From contig NDFF03000320.1 in NCBI GenBank assembly GCA_002150815.3, positions 62,001 through 126,000 on the forward strand: a stretch of 64,000 nt of DNA, in the 5' to 3' direction. Positions 23,022 through 34,732 of the stretch are shown here, in pieces (position 1 is the first letter of the stretch; the number at the start of each line of letters is the position of its first letter). The DNA comes from Grammothele lineata (taxonomy: Eukaryota; Basidiomycota; Agaricomycetes; Polyporales; Polyporaceae). The position numbers were made by a program, and so were the translations under genes. The notes below the pieces were generated by a model, which saw only the letters and a list, made by a program, of their open reading frames with translations, was not told the DNA's origin and ran no database searches.

Positions 23022-25067
23022 ATGTGCTGTAAAGGCGCAACCTGGAAGCGAGAGGTCGTACCTGACCATAAGGTCTGTGCTCCGCAGTCGCCCCCATGCC
23101 TTTCTTGTGGCTAACCGCCCGCTGCCCAGTTCGACTTCGTCGACACTCGCGAGTTCAGAGATGTAGGATGTGGCGCACGGCTAAAGTCAGTGTTCTTTCA
23201 GCTTGTCGTCTTCGAGCATCCTATTGTGCGGACCACTCAAACCCCGTTTATCCAGGTACCTTTGGCTGTATGTCGGCGTCCTCATCTCCTTCCTCGTATA
23301 CGTCTCCGATATTTTCACGGCAATTACCATGCTTACAACAACATCATGGTCCAACGCCATCTTCAACTCCTGCCCCCAAGACCAGTCCAATGGCTGTGTC
23401 TACATCCCTTTCAGCATCGGTCGTTGGCTTTTCTTTGGATGTGTCATCTTCTCTTTCCTGCTGGTATGCCTCTTTTGTCCCGTGCCAGTGGTAACCGCTC
23501 AGTAGTATGCAGCTTGCGTACGACGCGTACAAAGCCAAGAAGATCATCCAGAGTCGTGACATTTCGTACGCGTTCACTAACGTCATGGCGAACAAGTACT
23601 ACTCTCTTCGTGAGCTCACTCAATTTCTATGCCACATTCAGTATCTAAACGACTTGTTGCACAGGGTCATATGACCACTTCTGCTTCTTCAACCACATTG
23701 CCGCCTCCACGAAACGTATGGATGACTTTGCGTTCTTCGTCTTCTTCACGTTCAAAAGTGCGTAGCTATGCAATGTTATCTCAGTACATGTTTTGACGGT
23801 CGCCATAGGCTGGAAACGGCTTCTCTTCGCTGACGGACCTCGTCAGTCCATCAACGCTCTGACTCTCTACGCCTTCTACCTTTCTAAGGAGGATGACGGT
23901 GAATGGTACGATGTCAGCAAGTACTTCGATGGCGACTACATTACCTCCGCTCTCACGGTGTCGACGGCATTCACCGTGACCATCTTCGCCATCTCTCTGT
24001 TCATGCTTATCATCGCCGGCGTCTGCTATATTCCTCTCTTGATGCACATCCAGGGTAACCTCAAGGTCGGCTCCACTACCTGTTTGCCGTAGTGATGTGC
24101 TTATATTTCTTCCAGGAATACTGCTGCCACAAAGTCGATAAGGTGCGTAACTTCTGCCGCCCATCCGATGAAGCGTCTATTTATACACCCGTTGTAGCGC
24201 ATTGCCGAGATCATCAAGCGCAGGAACAAGCAGCGTCTGGCAAAGGCTGCTGCGCTGGCTAAGAAAGAGGCTGCTGGTGATTTCTCCCATCTCAAGAACA
24301 AGAAGGGCGAGTTCATCGCAAAGCCCCTGCCTCAGCCCACTCTCCCGAATCTTTCCGTCGACGACGACGACGACACGATGTCCGTTCGCACTCGCGGGCC
24401 GCCCGCCAGCACCACCTACGCGAGCACTGACTACTACAGTGACTACAAGCAGCCTATGGACTACTCCACGGACTACCCCCCGATGCCGGCGTACGCGGGT
24501 GGCTACCACCAGTACAACAACTCGGTCGGCACGTTCGAGGGCTCCGCGCATCAGGTTTACGACGACGATCACGCAAGCCAGCTCCACCTTGCATCCGCCG
24601 CGGCGCCGTACGGCCAGTCCGAGGACCCGTACCTTCAGCAGCAGCAGCAGCAGCAGCAGCAGCACGCCGGGTACGCGTATGGTGGGGAGTACGACCACTA
24701 CCGTGCCGCGAGTACCGCCCCCGACAGCTATCGTGCAGGAAGCACGGCGCCAGACTACCGTTCGCAGAGCACGGCGCCGGATTACCGCTCGCAGAGCACG
24801 GTGCCGGATTATCGCTCGCAGCAGACGGCTGCGCCCGACTACCGGTCGATGAGCACTGCGCCAGACTTCCGCTCGGCGAGCACCGCGCCCGACTATCGCT
24901 CGGCGAGCACTGCGCCGTATGCGCACCAGCAGCATGCCGGGTACCAGGAAGAGTACCACCCGAATCCGTACTCGCCCCAGCAACACTCGCAGGATGCGTA
25001 TGGATACCAGCAGGGGTACGCAGGTGGCCATGACCACAATAGCGGCGGATACGCGCAAGCGATGTAG
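23022..25067 (+). CDS. KCH1: KCH-family (Kch1/Prm6-like) membrane protein with repetitive tail
   Basis: The first exon (MCCKGATWKREVVPDHK) and second (FDFVDTREFRDVGC) give the family's cytosolic N terminus. Then come several membrane segments: YLWLYVGVLISFLVYVSDIF, WLFFGCVIFSFLL, FAFFVFFTFK and VTIFAISLFMLIIAGVCYIP. A cytosolic Lys-rich helix (IAEIIKRRNKQRLAKAAALA) follows. Yeast Kch1 and Kch2/Prm6 are low-affinity K+ uptake proteins needed to activate calcium influx during pheromone response. The tail, about 220 residues, is Tyr/Ser/Pro/Gln-rich, with a Q9 run and about eight copies of an APDYRSxST-like unit. Such a long disordered tail is not part of the core family. The core assignment is good; transport activity is inferred. 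Confidence 0.85.
24636..24662 (+). repeat. CAG microsatellite encoding polyglutamine
   Basis: Nine perfect CAG units inside the KCH-like gene encode about nine Gln followed by HAGY. Pure codon repetition implies it can expand or contract. Confidence 0.9.
24711..24917 (+). repeat. Coding minisatellite, APDYRS-type repeats
   Basis: Roughly eight imperfect copies of a 24-27-base unit encode variants of STAPDYRS in the C-terminal tail of the KCH-like protein. Variation among copies is mostly at the residue after Ser (Q, M, A). Confidence 0.85.
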
Positions 25068-25565
25068 TGATAAGCCCGTAGTAGCACCAACTGGAATTCG
25101 TTCGTTCTCGCCTTGCCCCGTCTTGTCGTCGTTATCGCAGTTCCTTTGCACGCTCGCTTGCTCCCGCCCGTCCTTCCCAGTCTTTTCTCCTGCCTGGCTC
25201 CGCACTCGCCTGCACATCACGCCGGGTCTTGCCCATCTCAACCCCATTCTTGCCATCCGAACTGTTCGCCTTCCCCTGCCGCCACATATCATCCGTCCCT
25301 TCATCCCTACCGGCTTCGTTTCTCGCATCACGGCAGTTCCGTTCCGCCTTCCATCTGGTCGTCCTTCACTCGCATTATTCTATTTTATTGGTAGTGAAGC
25401 ACGCTGTAGCATCGTAATCTCGCCTCCACCGCGGACTGTAGAAATCGTACCGACGCACACCAGACACCCCGAGTGATGTTACGCCCTGAGCTTGTTTACG
25501 GTCCTACCGCCCGGCGTTCCAAAGACCCTGGAACCGCAAAACCTCCGAGTACATGCAGTGAGCTA
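25068..25565. other. Convergent intergenic, about 500 bases
   Basis: C/T-rich 3' region of the KCH-like gene facing the 3' end of IMP2. Open frames here are short and look like chance. Confidence 0.4.
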
Positions 25566-26604
25566 TCACAGCGGACTTGGGGGTGAATTCGAGGGCGACT
25601 GCGAGCCCGCGACGATGACACGCGACGCACGCCACCGCTCCCGTTCCCGCTCGGCCTCGCTGCGGCGCCAGTCTGGGGTCCCCCATTGCGCCTTTGCGTC
25701 TGCGCGCGTCACGAGGGGCTGTCCAAGCGGTCCTATGCGGTGCAACGGCCAGAGAATGTAGGTGAGCCGAGACTCAACGAGACCGAGAGGGACCTGCGTG
25801 GCGAAGAATAGGCCAGGGGAGATGCGTTAATGACTTGGTCTGGAGCCGGACAGGGAAGGGTTGCCGCCGTTTAAAACCGAAAGGCAGGGAATGTAAAAAG
25901 ACGTACAGGGCCGAAACGGTTGCTATCCTCAGTGCGGAAGGGTTCGTCGCCTGAACGTGCGACATCGCGTATATTGAGCCGATAAGGCAGTACAGAGCGA
26001 GGAGTGTGACGCACCTTCTACCCATGCGTGTCCCGGCGGTATTCGGACCTCTGCGTCCGGATACGGGGGTAGCGTCTTGACCTAGATAAGAGTGTTGAAC
26101 GGTATCCTGTGCATACTACGGGACGTGGTATGGAAATATAGACACGTACCACGTCTCCCTCCAGCGCGATGACGCGTTTTACTATGAGCTTGGAGTCCAC
26201 TGGGGACTTGAGCGCGACGATATCCCCACGGGCGTACCGGTGTTGTATCCTGACTGAGAACCGGTCGAAGAGAACGAGGTCTCGCGTAGGAGAGTCGTCC
26301 GGGTTAAGTGTGGGCTAGCTGGCGGCCCGCGCCCGAGTGGGTCAGCTCCTGGTCCGCGCGAACGTACAGCCCCTACACCTTACAATGGAGTGTGACAAGC
26401 GGCAAGGGAAAAGCGGACACGCACCTGCATGCTGCGTCCTGCAACAGACTTGATGTTGAATATGTACTCGGTCGCGAAGATCCCGAGCGGGAGCCAGTAG
26501 AGCACGGTGAGCGCGCCTCGGAGAAGGGGCCGTTGCTCGATGAAAGTGCGACGCGCGGTACGGAAGGACGCCAAGCGTGCGCGGGCGGCACGCAGGGCGT
26601 GCAT
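25566..26604 (-). CDS. IMP2: Mitochondrial inner membrane peptidase subunit 2 (Imp2)
   Basis: An Arg-rich N terminus (MHALRAARARLASFRTARRT) is consistent with mitochondrial targeting. It leads to the single membrane anchor VLYWLPLGIFATEYIF. The S26 peptidase Ser box is KSVAGRSMQ followed by PTLNPDDS, with the catalytic Ser in GRSM. The Lys box is DIVALKSPVDSKLIVKRVIA, and GHAWVEGDEPFRTEDSNRFG is the substrate-pocket box of Imp2. VPLGLVESRLTYILWPLHR is the family's C-terminal strand. Imp2 cleaves bipartite presequences (for example cytochrome c1) on the intermembrane-space side, as a heterodimer with Imp1. A tail of about 65 charged residues (WRRSEAERERERWRASRVIV) follows and is longer than in yeast. 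Confidence 0.92.
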
Positions 26605-26999
26605 AGGGAGTTCAATATCTTTGTCTCTGTCGAGGAGAAGCGCGAAGAGTGGGTCTGCGGGATGAGCGTTCCAGGCGTGGTTCTGAAGCAGGTTGCTGGT
26701 AGAGGCGCCGGGAGAAAGTGTGCTTGTGTTTGGCGCCGAAGAGCGGGTGAACAGAGTCCGACGCTAGTACTTGAAGTTGTACTACATCCTTGATGCACCC
26801 GCACCCTGGAATACCGTATCTGTAGAGCCCCCAACTAATTCCTTGCTACTTTTATAGTTGATCGCTCCGTCTTGCTACACTCGTCGGCATCACACTGGCA
26901 GCTCGAGGTGTGGCTGACGCGTCACGTGACCTGGTCGTGCGAGCGTAGTTCGGCCCGGGGCTCGCCGCTACGGGTCCGACAGCCAAACGAGAGGAGCAC
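26605..26999. other. Upstream region of IMP2
   Basis: GC-rich non-coding sequence 5' of IMP2. A 10-base palindrome GTCACGTGAC (CACGTG core, bHLH-type site) lies at 26921-26930. Confidence 0.4.
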
Positions 27000-27074
27000 G
27001 GCTCTCTGCCTCGTCGTGGTGCCCCTCTTGTTCGCACTGCGAAGAAGGGAGACATCACGAGGAGGCAGAGAGCC
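27000..27074. repeat. Inverted repeat (hairpin 1)
   Basis: Arms 27000-27018 and 27056-27074 pair over 19 bases with one mismatch; the left arm begins GGCTCTCTGCCTC. The loop is 37 bases. Confidence 0.8.
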
Positions 27075-27087
27075 CTCCCGAAGGAGT

Positions 27088-27153
27088 GTGGTGTCCTTTG
27101 AGTCGTGCCCGCCACGTTGCGCACCGTGACGGACACGACTCAAAGGCCACCAC
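27088..27153. repeat. Inverted repeat (hairpin 2)
   Basis: Arms 27088-27107 and 27134-27153 pair over 20 bases with one mismatch; the core arm is CCTTTGAGTCGTG. The loop is 26 bases. It lies 13 bases after hairpin 1. Confidence 0.8.
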
Positions 27154-27350
27154 CTACGAGGGTTAGCTAATTCCCCGCAGGCCCTCTGTTTGCTTGGTCG
27201 CAGCTCACGACCAAGCGTTCAAGAGATGTAACGCGGTCCTCCCGGCCCGCAGCTGAGATGAGGCTGCAGGGTATCCTGCAGCCCCTCCCCAGTACATCCC
27301 CCAGATCCCAGTCCGCCACAAGTGACAGACCGAGTTCACGGTTGTCCACG

Positions 27351-27510
27351 AAGGATGGCGAGTCCTCCGCTTCTGCCGTGATGGTCGTCTGCGAGAGGTG
27401 GCAAGTCCCCCGCAGCCGTCCGACCATGATCGCCATCCGCAAAGGGTGGCGAGCCCCCCGCGAACGACAACCACGATCACCGTTCACGAGGAGTGGCGAG
27501 TTCCCCGCAA
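27351..27510 (+). repeat. Degenerate tandem repeat, about 43-48-base period
   Basis: Four copies of a TGGCRAGYCCCCCGC-like core start at about 27356, 27399, 27447 and 27494. A weaker relative (TTAGCTAATTCCCCGCAG) sits near 27162. Sequence after 27520 is a CCGAACCR-type C/A-rich low-complexity stretch to about 27900. Confidence 0.6.
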
Positions 27511-27935
27511 ACGGTCGACAACTTCCACCAACTGGGGCTCGGCGTAACCGAACCTCCGTCGTGGAACTCCCCCACATTACAGAACGATACCACGAAACCA
27601 TGTCCGAGCCAGACACAACAACACATCTCCGAAACACCTCCGATGAAACAACATCCGAGCCAGCCGCAACCGAGCCACATTCCGAACCGCAAGCCGAACC
27701 GCAAGCCAATATCCGAACCACGACTTTACATCCAATCACACGGACCCACGACGGGGCCCCCTCCGAACCAATCACGACGCCGCCACCTCAGAACCAGTCA
27801 CAACAACGCCTCCAGAACCGCCAGTCACGAGCACTCCACATCCAAACCGTTAAACAACGAAACCACACCGGAGACAGCCGCAACAGAATATGAAAATGGT
27901 ACTGTACCACCGGGATCACCGGGCTGATCAGACCC

Positions 27936-28453
27936 TCACCCGGCCCCGCCGCTATGGACGGGCCATAGTCGTCCTTGACTCCGGGTCTTTAGAAGCTTCA
28001 GGGACGCCCGCGTCCGGGCCATCGTGTGTAAGGCCGCCGCCGAGGTTGAACTCGACGGCGACGGGGGCGGCCTGCCGCCAAGCAGGGCGCGGACCTGTAG
28101 AAACAGCAGCATGCACTGACGGACGGACGAGACGAGCGAGCGAAGGACGAGGTCCAGCCTCGGGGCGTTACCGCAGGTATACTTCACCGCAAGCTCCCGC
28201 ATCCTGGATTGGTCTTCGGCGCGCAGTTGAGGTTCAGGGTGCATCCGGGGAGGGCCAAGGACTGGAGGTGAGAGCGGTCATAAGCAAAGAGGTGGGAAGA
28301 GAGGCGACCGGAGAGGGTGAGGGATATCCTCCTCAGGTTGGAATCGGGACTGAAGAGGTGGCGGCTGACGGCTAGCTCGCCATCGCCAGCCAGTCGAGCC
28401 GTCAGCCTCATGGAATAGGGGTCACAACGCGGGCGTACGGTTGACGAGGCCAA
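27936..28453 (-). pseudogene. Possible F-box/LRR-like remnant
   Basis: The minus strand encodes FSPDSNLRRISLTLSGRL and YDRSHLQSLALPGCTLNLN, which resemble the leucine-rich strands of basidiomycete F-box proteins. A second frame then gives RMRELAVKYTCGNAPRLDLV. The two parts lie in different frames, with no F-box found upstream, so this would be a frameshifted fragment. The similarity is weak and judged by eye; it may be chance. Confidence 0.25.
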
Positions 28454-28808
28454 TGGAAATTGTCACAATCTAAAGATCGTCTAGTCCGAAGTTACGCATA
28501 GAGAGCTGTTCAGGCCGGCATATGCGAGCGAGCGAGTCTGGCTGCCGCCGCCAACTAAATCTTAGACAAAGTCGCAAGCAACGCAGAGCTAAATGAGGTC
28601 GCCGTCCTGAACCGTGACCGAGTCAGCTCTCTTTTTCGTCGAACCTATTGGAATGCGTGACTCCCGCGCTGTCTGGCTGTGAGGGTCTGCGAGGGCAGCC
28701 CTTTGGCGTCACAGGACCTAGGAGCCGAGGATACTCTTAGCGGAAGCTACGAAACGTCTTAGATGCAAGTGGTGCAAACACCGTCCAAGACACATTTAGT
28801 GAGAAAAC
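28454..28808. other. Intergenic, about 355 bases
   Basis: No coding signal or repeat seen; presumed 3' flank of ATE1. Confidence 0.35.
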
Positions 28809-30639
<1,831 letters not shown>

Positions 30640-31081
30640 GCGTTAGGTGGGTTGCGTTGTCCGTGTTTTGGCTGCGGTAGAGGCGTACGCAAGCCTCCTT
30701 AACCGAAGTGGGAGTCCTGCGAAGTGGTGGTTCTTGATCAAACCGTATCTGGCTGTGCGTTTACTTCAACACGCTTCCTATTTACGTTCAGTGGCGCCCA
30801 AGCACATTCCAATAGCACACCGACCACAACCGTCAAATGAGATGCGAGAGTCCGATTTGTGTGAGATCAGATATAGGCGATAGTAGTACACAAACGTAAT
30901 GACCACGGTGAGATGCTATGTATGTGATGGTACAGGTATATGTATGCAGGTCGTGCCGGTCATCGTGAAAGCATCGTCAACAGAAAGGAACGATAACAAC
31001 ATTGCGAGCAATCGAAGCATCGAGCTTGGGGCAAGACAAATCTGCGCGAGTGAAGCCGCGTGATCCTGTGCTCAGCGCGCT
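30640..31081. other. Intergenic, about 440 bases
   Basis: Between the ATE1 start and the 3' end of the PROPPIN gene. No feature seen. Confidence 0.4.
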
Positions 31082-32729
31082 CTACCCCCACCCGTCCCAC
31101 CGCCCGAACCGTCTAAACTCGCGCAGGATGCACTCCCGGCCGGGCTTCTCCTCCCGTTCACGGTCTTTGCCCTTGTCCGGTCGACTCGTGAACGACGACC
31201 CACTTGAGGATCGGGGGCGTGCCATCGACAGCGTCTTCACGCTCGGCGGGGACGTCGATATCGGGTCTCGCACCGACGGGCTAGGCTGCGTCCCACCATA
31301 CGAGGAGGTCGGCACGTGCACCGCATGCGAGTTGGGGGCGGGCGAAGCGGACGAAGACGAAGTAGGGAGCGACAGGCGATACCAACCACCCCTGTACGTC
31401 AGCGCGACGAGCTGGTGCTCAACCGGGAGTATGCGCCCGGGATCGTCTTGGTCCTCCGGCGCGACCTGGATCCAACCCACAACACATTTCTCCTCGTCGA
31501 CGACGTCTGCGGTCGGAGACTTGGCCGGGCCCGCGGAGATGGAGATGTGCGCCGCCTGGGACGGTATCCGGTACTGCGCGTACGACCACTCCGAGTCGAA
31601 GTACTTGGGCAGCGGCAAGAACGGCGCCAGTGGGGAGAAGGTAGACTGTCGATTGCTATACATGCATGCGCGTCAAGGCGCAAGTTAGGGGCTAGTGGAG
31701 AGAAGACGCGAAGCGGCACTCACGAGGCCCCCGATTCTGAGGTCAGCGCAAAGACGTGCACGGTGCCCTTATCGCTCCAGACGCACACCTGGCGTTCGTC
31801 GGGGCGGAAGGCAACGCCGTATATCACCGCCTTGTCGGCCCCGCGCCGCAATTCCCGCATGAGCTTCCCAGTGCTGGTGTCCCATATTCGGATTAGGGTG
31901 CCGCGGGAAGACGTAGTGGCCAACAGCCGGCCGGAAGGAGGTACGGAAAGCGTGTTCAGCGCAGATGTGTGCGCGGCGATGATCGATACTGGGTGCTTTG
32001 TTGGAGCAGGGGGAGGGCGTGATGGAGGTGTGGAGGCTGGAGGGCCGATGGGCTGTGGGGGCGGACAGGGAGGGAGATGCACGAGCTGTATGTGCCCCAT
32101 CTGCCTACCAGGGATGGCAAGGAGTGTGGAGTGCGCCGCGGTAGCAAGCGCAAGCAGACCTTGGGCACGGCATCTCATGAGCATCGCGCAATCCAAGACG
32201 CCATGGCGCATAATACGAGACCGAGACACGCACCTCGCGTATTGTCGCACGTATCCCACTCCCCGAACCGCACCACGGTCTCTCCGACTCGGAACACGAC
32301 GACGCGCCTGCGCAGCGCGACCGCAAGCCATCCCCTCCGACATGCCAGGCCCCTGACCTTCTCCCTGAACTCCAACTCCGCGACCTCCTGGCCGATCGCA
32401 TCGTCCCAGAGAATGACTTTGTTGGGTGGGTAGCGCGGGCTCCTACCGCCACCGACAAGGAAGAGCAAGGATGAAGTGTGTAGGGGCAGGACGGCGGCGA
32501 GCGTGCCTCCTGTAATTTCTGCATCGTGGATCAGCACGCCCGCCATCCCAATCGATTACCCGAGCCCGAGCGACATACCGCGCTTCCGGATGAGCTGCAG
32601 GGGCCATGTGCGGTAGACTGCGAAGCCGGCCGGGGTGGAGGTGGTGAAGATGCGGCTCTCGGGGTCAAAGCGGGCGTCGAAGATGAGAACTGGGGCGGTT
32701 GCGCTGATGGAATGCCGGGCAAGATTCAT
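31082..32729 (-). CDS. PROPPIN / WIPI-type autophagy WD40 protein (Atg18/Hsv2/WDR45 family)
   Basis: Start at 32729 (MNLARHSISATAPVLIFDAR). Blades include FTTSTPAGFAVYRTWPL, TSSLLFLVGGG followed by PPNKVILWDD, FREKVRGLACRRGWLAVALR and HTSALNTLSVPPSGRLLATT. RGTLIRIWDTSTGKLMRELR continues into LRRGADKAVIYGVAF: this is the L/FRRG phosphoinositide-binding motif, here LRRG. SDKGTVHVFAL and YFDSEWSYAQYRIP follow. PROPPINs bind PI3P and PI(3,5)P2 and act in autophagosome formation or vacuolar membrane dynamics. The overall pattern is closest to the WIPI3/WIPI4 (WDR45B/WDR45, yeast Hsv2) branch by eye. A Ser/Pro-rich insertion precedes a basic C-terminal segment, and a proline-rich stretch (PPCPPPQPIGPP) sits between two blades. 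Assignment to Atg18 versus Hsv2 is open. Confidence 0.88.
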
Positions 32730-33168
32730 CCAGTTGGTGGTGGAGGAGGATCAGAGAGCACAGAGCGGCTCGTCTGCGGCGTGCGCGCGGTGACGCCAGT
32801 CCTGCTATCGCAGTACTTAATGCGGTCACGTGGATGCAACCCACGCTGCACTAAAAGGGCACCTTGCCGACACGAGGCTACACGCCACCTCGTCTGAGCA
32901 CCGAATCGAGCGCGGACGTGGGCAGATAAACATGTGCATGATAGATTGTTCGTCCCAAATGGATATGCGGATGCGTATTGACACAGATGCGGTAAGTACT
33001 CGGACCATACATACGTCGGAGTCGTGATCAGTAGGCTACAATGACGCCTGATCATACATGAGGTAGATTGAGCATGCCATACATACGTTCCAAAGCCAGT
33101 GTTCTCGTCTCGCCCAACTATGTCACCATACATACCTAACGATACATCTTCGACGCCGAGAGCCCCAT
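32730..33168. other. Intergenic, about 440 bases
   Basis: Between the PROPPIN start and the 3' end of the Cys-rich orphan. AT-richer, no feature seen. Confidence 0.4.
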
Positions 33169-34732
33169 TCAGCCCCTCGAAGGCGTGGACGCGGCGCTCG
33201 TAGCGTACGCCGGTGCGCCGGCGAACGCTGGCCCACCGTACCCCGCCGAGTTGCGGTTGACGCGGACCTGGGAGCGCGGCGTGCTCTGCACGTCGGCCCC
33301 GCGCCACGACTTGGGCGGCTGGAGGTCGACGTGCGCGAGCTGCTGGCGCGCAGCGCGGAATTCCATCTCCTCCATGTGGTTCTGCGCGACGACGGCTGCG
33401 CGTGCCTCCGCCTGGCGTTGGAGCTCCGCCTCGGACTCGTCCGAGAGGTAGTCGGTGAAGCCGCCATCCGAGATGACGGTCGTCTCCGAGCTGCTCCCGC
33501 TGCTGCTGCTGGACGCGCCCGACGAGAGGCTCATCTTCTCGATCTTCTCGAGCGCGTCCTCGACTGCGCTCCCGCGCCGTGCCGCGGCGGCGTCGACGGA
33601 CCGCTCGACGGATCGTTCTGCAGAGCGGGTCGTCGCCGGGGGGTTCGAGGGTGGCGGGGCGCGACGGCGTGGTGCCGTCCCATCCGCGGTGACTTTACTG
33701 ACAACGGCGGATGGCGCCGCGACGGCAGAGATAGATGGGCGGCGCTCGGAGCTGCGCCGCGAGATCGAGCCGCCAGTTAATTCGGCGTGTTTTCGGCTGG
33801 GGGAACACTGGGAAGTGTTGGAGGGATCTGGACGCTTATCGGCGAAGACCTCCATCGCCGAGCGCCGACTGGGATTTGCCTGGTCAGTCGGGGAGGTGTT
33901 CGGGAGCGACGAGGACAGCGCGTCTCCTTGGCCACCGCGTGTCGTGCCGGCGAGGGAGGCGGGTAGCTCTTTCGGGCTCCCGCCAGAGCCGCGTTTCGTG
34001 GGGATGGCCACCGGGTTGCTGCGCGGTGGGTCGCCCCGGGTCGGGCTGGCGACGTTATGGCTCGACCGCCTGACTATGCCGGGAGCCGCGGCCGTCTGGA
34101 TGCCGCCGCCGCGGACACTGCCGGTGGGGCTGGCCAAGGGTGGCGTGCCTCGGGGGGAGGTGGGGATGGTAGCTGCGACGCTATCGAGCAGCGCCTTGAT
34201 CTCCTGGGGGATGGGGACATGGTGGACGGTGCTGACGGCGGTCCAGTCCGCCGCGCCAATGAACTTGGTCTCGCTGGCGGTGGGGGGCCGGCAGCAGCCG
34301 GGCCAGCCTGGGTTGTTGTAGCCGGCGCGAGAGGGTGGCGGGGAGGTCTTGGCCCACTATGGGACATGAAACACTTGAGCCTGGGGTCGGGCGATCGACA
34401 AGAAAGGGACGCCGAGTGTTTACCTTACAGAAGCCGCAGCCGTTGAAGGTCTGTACTGTGTGGACGATCAGAGGTCAGGGCACGGCGATAACGGAGGGCG
34501 GGGGAGGGGGGGACCAACCCTCAGCGTTTTTGAGGAATATGACGTCGTGGCGGGGGTGGTTGGCGGTGTTGCGGCAGGTCTCCTTGATGTGTGGACATCT
34601 GGATGGCGGGGGTGGGCGCCAGGCGGGGAGGAGAGGGCGGAGAGAGGCTCACCTGGAGGCGCTAGGGCGGAAGACCTTGCACATGGGGCAGGTGCTGGTG
34701 GCCTGGTGGAGGGAGCCTACGGCATAGCACAT
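33169..34732 (-). CDS. Cys-rich N-terminal, Ser/Pro-rich fungal protein of unknown function
   Basis: Best model: a first exon 34732-34653 (MCYAVGSLHQATSTCPMCKV), an exon with CPHIKETCRNTANHPRHDVI, a short exon ending FNGCGFCK, then one long exon with RAGYNNPGWPGCCRPPTASE. The first 90 residues carry about ten cysteines plus histidines, including CPMC and CGFC pairs, which suggests a small zinc-binding module. After VPIPQEIKALLDSVAATIP the protein is Ser/Pro/Arg-rich and probably disordered for about 200 residues. It then has a possible helix (EDALEKIEKM) and an acidic-to-charged helical stretch (YLSDESEAELQRQAEARAAV). No signal peptide or membrane segment. I do not recognise a named family; similarity is expected mainly in other basidiomycetes. 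The long exon is certain to be coding by composition; the upstream splicing is inferred. Confidence 0.7.

Noticed and set aside
24177..25331. A 384-residue minus-strand open frame over the KCH gene tail
   Set aside because: It is antisense to repeats in a confirmed membrane-protein gene. Its Arg/Val-rich sequence reflects the repeated codons, and no domain is recognisable.
27258..28375. Overlapping plus-strand frames (about 144-211 residues)
   Set aside because: Composition is repeat-driven (Pro, Glu, Ser, Thr runs), with no domain and no plausible start context.
31316..32356. A 346-residue plus-strand open frame
   Set aside because: Antisense to the PROPPIN gene, whose WD40 motifs and LRRG motif are clear on the minus strand.
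33455..34321. A 288-residue plus-strand open frame
   Set aside because: Antisense shadow of the Ser/Pro-rich exon of the Cys-rich orphan; GC-rich DNA keeps the frame open.
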